Origin: Paenibacillus sp. oral taxon 786 str. D14
GTDB taxonomy: Bacteria > Bacillota > Bacilli > Paenibacillales > Paenibacillaceae
DNA: 25,781 nt
Direction of reading: 5' to 3'
Assembly: GCF_000159955.1 (NCBI RefSeq)
Contig: NZ_GG695970.1
Coordinates: forward strand, 159,011-184,791
Positions 23,897 to 25,781 of the stretch are shown here, piece by piece. The notes under the pieces are model-generated. The model saw only the letters and a list, made by a program, of their open reading frames with translations. It had not been told where the DNA came from and made no database searches. Within the stretch, counting starts at the first letter, position 1. Each line of letters starts with the position of its first letter. The position numbers were made by a program, and so were the translations under genes.

Positions 23897-24541
23897 ATGA
23901 AAGCATCCACTCTGAAGTTTCCTTCCCATTGGAAGACCGAGATGAGCGTAAGATATATCCAAGTCACGGATTCCAATCGAAAGCTGGTGGTTTTGTTTCC
24001 CGGCAAAAATTACTCTTGCGATAAACCCACGCTGCATTATGCCGCGCTTGCAGCCCGGGAGTGCGGATATGATATTCTGGCGCTGGAGTACGGTTATCAG
24101 GCCGCCCGTAAGGAGCTCGAGTATCGGGAGATCCCGCAGGTTATTGAGGATTGCGAACACGCGATACGGCAGGTCATCGGCAGCTATGAAGAAATTGTGT
24201 TTATCAGCAAAAGCTTGGGGACGGTGGTGGCTGGCGAAGTTCATCGCAGATTGGGGGTCAGAGCAGAGGAAATCCGGCATATTTATCTGACGCCAATTTC
24301 TGATACCCTCCCGTACATCCATGAAACTCAAGCGGTTGTCGTATACGGTACGAAGGATGATGTGTTTCCACCCGGATTGGCAAGCCGTCTGAAGGCATCC
24401 GAACGGCTGAAGATTGTGCCGATCCCCGGCGCTAACCATGTCTTGGAAACGGAACGGGTGGAGGAAAGCTTGGAAATTTTACGAAAGCTCACCGTTTTAT
24501 ATAAGGAAGTACTGCTTGGTGGAGCGGAGGATCAGGACTAA
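23897..24541 (+). CDS. Alpha/beta-hydrolase-fold protein
   Basis: A 214-residue cytoplasmic hydrolase-like protein. The nucleophile elbow reads SKSLG (104-108), a variant of GxSxG with Ser for the first Gly, giving S106 as nucleophile. An acid in GTKDD (D154 or D155) and H181 in GANHVLE complete a plausible triad in the right order. The beginning LVVLFPGKNYSCDKPTLHYAA fits the oxyanion-side strand and loop. The small size and lack of a lid resemble serine-hydrolase proteins of the dienelactone-hydrolase-like group. The substrate is unknown. A GAGGAGAGG-rich ribosome site precedes the ATG. The Nudix gene follows 38 bases later, probably on the same transcript. Confidence 0.8.
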   Translation: MKASTLKFPSHWKTEMSVRYIQVTDSNRKLVVLFPGKNYSCDKPTLHYAALAARECGYDILALEYGYQAARKELEYREIPQVIEDCEHAIRQVIGSYEEIVFISKSLGTVVAGEVHRRLGVRAEEIRHIYLTPISDTLPYIHETQAVVVYGTKDDVFPPGLASRLKASERLKIVPIPGANHVLETERVEESLEILRKLTVLYKEVLLGGAEDQD

Positions 24542-24579
24542 AGAAGAACGGCTGACAACGAACCCACTTGGAGGACAGC

Positions 24580-25212
24580 ATGAGCGAAACTGAAATGTTT
24601 GACATCTACACGAAGGATATGAAGAAGCTGGGTACAGCCTCTAGAGAAGAGGTCCATGCAAAAGGGTGGTGGCACCAAACCTTTCATTGCTGGATCATTA
24701 AACGGGATGCCCAGGGTGAGATTTATCTGTTATTTCAACGGCGTCATCCCAACAAAGACGTATTCCCGTTGCTATTGGATACTTCCTGCGCAGGTCATCT
24801 CCAAGCCGGAGAAGACGCAAAGGACGGTATCCGTGAATTGGAGGAGGAGCTTGGGTTAGCGGTGCCGGTCGAGGATCTGACTTATCTCGGCAGGGTAGCT
24901 CAAGAGCATTTTCCTTCACCCGATTTGATCGACCGTGAGGTCAACCATGTCTTTATCTACGAAAATGAAAAGCCCTTGCTCGATTACCGCATCCAGACCG
25001 AGGAACTGACCGGGTTGTATTGGGTGGGCATGCTGGCTTTTCAGGAGCTGCGCCGCGGGGAACGCGACGAGCTGACGTCAACGGGAGTTTACGTGGATGA
25101 AGCCAACGGGGTTCTGAAGGAAAAACAGGCCACGTGGCGGCTCACGGATTTTACGCCCAATTCGGACGAGTATTATCAAATGTTATTTGACCGGATTACC
25201 GCCTTATTCTGA
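24580..25212 (+). CDS. Nudix hydrolase
   Basis: A 210-residue Nudix-fold enzyme expected to cut a nucleoside-diphosphate-linked or other diphosphate substrate with a divalent metal. The Nudix box is at about 72-93, GHLQAGE followed by RELEEELGL, but only 6 residues, not the standard 7, lie between the first Glu and the Arg-Glu pair. The sequence resembles Nudix proteins related to IPP isomerase (YfcD-like), including an opening that fits the pattern FDIYTKDMKKLGTASREEVH. The ATG at 24580 is preferred: GGAGG lies 5 bases upstream. A TTG four codons earlier falls on that ribosome site. Substrate unknown. Confidence 0.88.
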   Translation: MSETEMFDIYTKDMKKLGTASREEVHAKGWWHQTFHCWIIKRDAQGEIYLLFQRRHPNKDVFPLLLDTSCAGHLQAGEDAKDGIRELEEELGLAVPVEDLTYLGRVAQEHFPSPDLIDREVNHVFIYENEKPLLDYRIQTEELTGLYWVGMLAFQELRRGERDELTSTGVYVDEANGVLKEKQATWRLTDFTPNSDEYYQMLFDRITALF

Positions 25213-25298
25213 ACGCGGCGGGTTTTCTGCTGGGCGTCAGCATATATAAATGGTATAGAAGTGTGCGGCATGAGCTACAAGCAAGGAGGTGACTTCCG

Positions 25299-25571
25299 CT
25301 GAGCAAGGAAAAGAGCTTGCTATACGCTTTTCTGGTCGGCGTTGGTTTTTGTCTGGTTCCTTTTCCGGCGATGGATTTCTTTCTGCTTCGTCCCATCTTC
25401 GGGTTTATACGCGCTCTTGGCATGATTGTAACGATCTTCGCCGGGTTATTACTCTTAACGGAATGCTATACACACCTCAAAAGCTATTACGGAAATTTGA
25501 TCCCAAACCTGGCCATTACCGCCGCTGTGATTCTTGCGCTCTTGCTTATTTTCTATTGGGGATTGTTCTAA
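25299..25571 (+). CDS. Small membrane protein, probable CTG (or TTG) start
   Basis: A protein of about 90 residues (84 if it starts at the TTG at 25317) with three strongly hydrophobic stretches, roughly residues 8-28, 34-54 and 67-88, and short charged connections. I do not recognise the family. The frame has no ATG or GTG start. A near-perfect AAGGAGGTG (25283-25291) stands 9 bases before a CTG at 25299, giving the start Leu-Ser-Lys-Glu-Lys. The TTG at 25317 also has AAGGA 7 bases upstream. A stop codon just before the CTG excludes a longer protein. An overlapping frame from GTG 25289 is not hydrophobic and looks like a shadow. Confidence 0.6.
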   Translation: MSKEKSLLYAFLVGVGFCLVPFPAMDFFLLRPIFGFIRALGMIVTIFAGLLLLTECYTHLKSYYGNLIPNLAITAAVILALLLIFYWGLF

Positions 25572-25604
25572 CTAGCTTCGTATCGGGGAAAGGGGAAAAT
25601 CCAC

Positions 25605-25781
25605 TTGGAATCCAGGAAGTTTGTTGATGTGAAAATCAAACGGGCCATCGCAGACCAAGCGGAGCAGATGGACCAGCGAACGCTGGCGTTATGGGCGGCG
25701 GAATGCGCGGAACGCGTGCTGCCTTGCTTCGAGGCGGCACGGCCGAAGGACCTGCGGCCGCGGCAGGCGATCGAAGCGGCG
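25605..25781 (+). CDS. Imm5-like 'putative immunity protein', N-terminal part (cut by window end)
   Basis: The first 59 residues of a protein that runs off the window. The phrases LALWAAECAERVLPCFE and PKDLRPRQAIEAA match the start of the family annotated as 'putative immunity protein' (Imm-5-like), usually of about 150-200 residues. The name comes from links to polymorphic toxin loci, but many members are solitary and of unknown role. The TTG at 25605 is taken as the start because AAAGGGGA stands 8 bases upstream and the added residues RKFVDVKIKRAI look family-like. A GTG at 25629 is the alternative. No toxin gene is visible beside it in this window. Confidence 0.65.
   Translation, partial: MESRKFVDVKIKRAIADQAEQMDQRTLALWAAECAERVLPCFEAARPKDLRPRQAIEAA

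Noticed and set aside
25217..25292. Short hydrophobic open frame before the small membrane protein (reads like a single helix with a basic tail, ending at TGA inside AGGAGGTGA)
   Set aside because: It has no usable start codon with a ribosome site, and its beginning overlaps the end of the Nudix gene.
25289..25627. 112-residue frame from a GTG at 25289
   Set aside because: Composition is unlike protein. It overlaps the hydrophobic frame that has the better ribosome-site placement.

Overview
The window looks like a chromosomal segment of a Paenibacillaceae-type Firmicute (Paenibacillus or a close relative). The evidence is a very large secreted protein with three C-terminal S-layer-homology (SLH) repeats, a secreted GH16 glucanase with a ricin-type lectin tail, strong AGGAGG-type ribosome sites, sigma-A-like promoters, a CcpA-type palindrome, and a mid-range GC content. 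This assignment comes from gene style only. No RNA genes, insertion sequences, CRISPR arrays or integrases were seen, and no stretch longer than 300 bases lacks a gene.

Left part (1-9,810): the SLH-anchored GHL10 glycosidase-like protein ends at a terminator shared with a convergent FAD oxidoreductase. Divergent from the latter is a translationally coupled pair of Gfo/Idh/MocA-type proteins, the second of which has lost the nucleotide-binding glycine motif. A membrane-anchored unknown protein and a RimJ-like acetyltransferase follow.

Middle (9,836-13,756): a minus-strand pair, an HD-domain hydrolase overlapping glutamate racemase (GTG start), faces a plus-strand pair of a double VOC-domain protein and a lipoprotein. 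A minus-strand M50-type membrane protease follows.

Defence block (13,796-19,988): the most notable region is a compact operon of three large genes: a TerB_N/TerB_C protein, a BrxD-like (DUF2791) P-loop ATPase and an Lhr-like DEVH helicase. This is the gene content of the Shango antiphage system. It has its own extended -10 promoter, placed back to back with the promoter of the protease gene. A pentapeptide-repeat gene follows directly. The junction between the helicase and pentapeptide genes looks like a helicase C-terminus broken by two single-base losses. No PglZ, methylase or BrxC/PglY gene is present, so this is not BREX.

Right part (20,069-25,781): a PH-domain membrane protein, the convergent GH16 glucanase with a cre/LacI-type operator over its predicted start site, two GNAT acetyltransferases around an RDD membrane protein, an alpha/beta-hydrolase, a Nudix hydrolase, a small membrane protein with a non-standard start, and the first part of an Imm5-like 'putative immunity protein' cut by the window edge.
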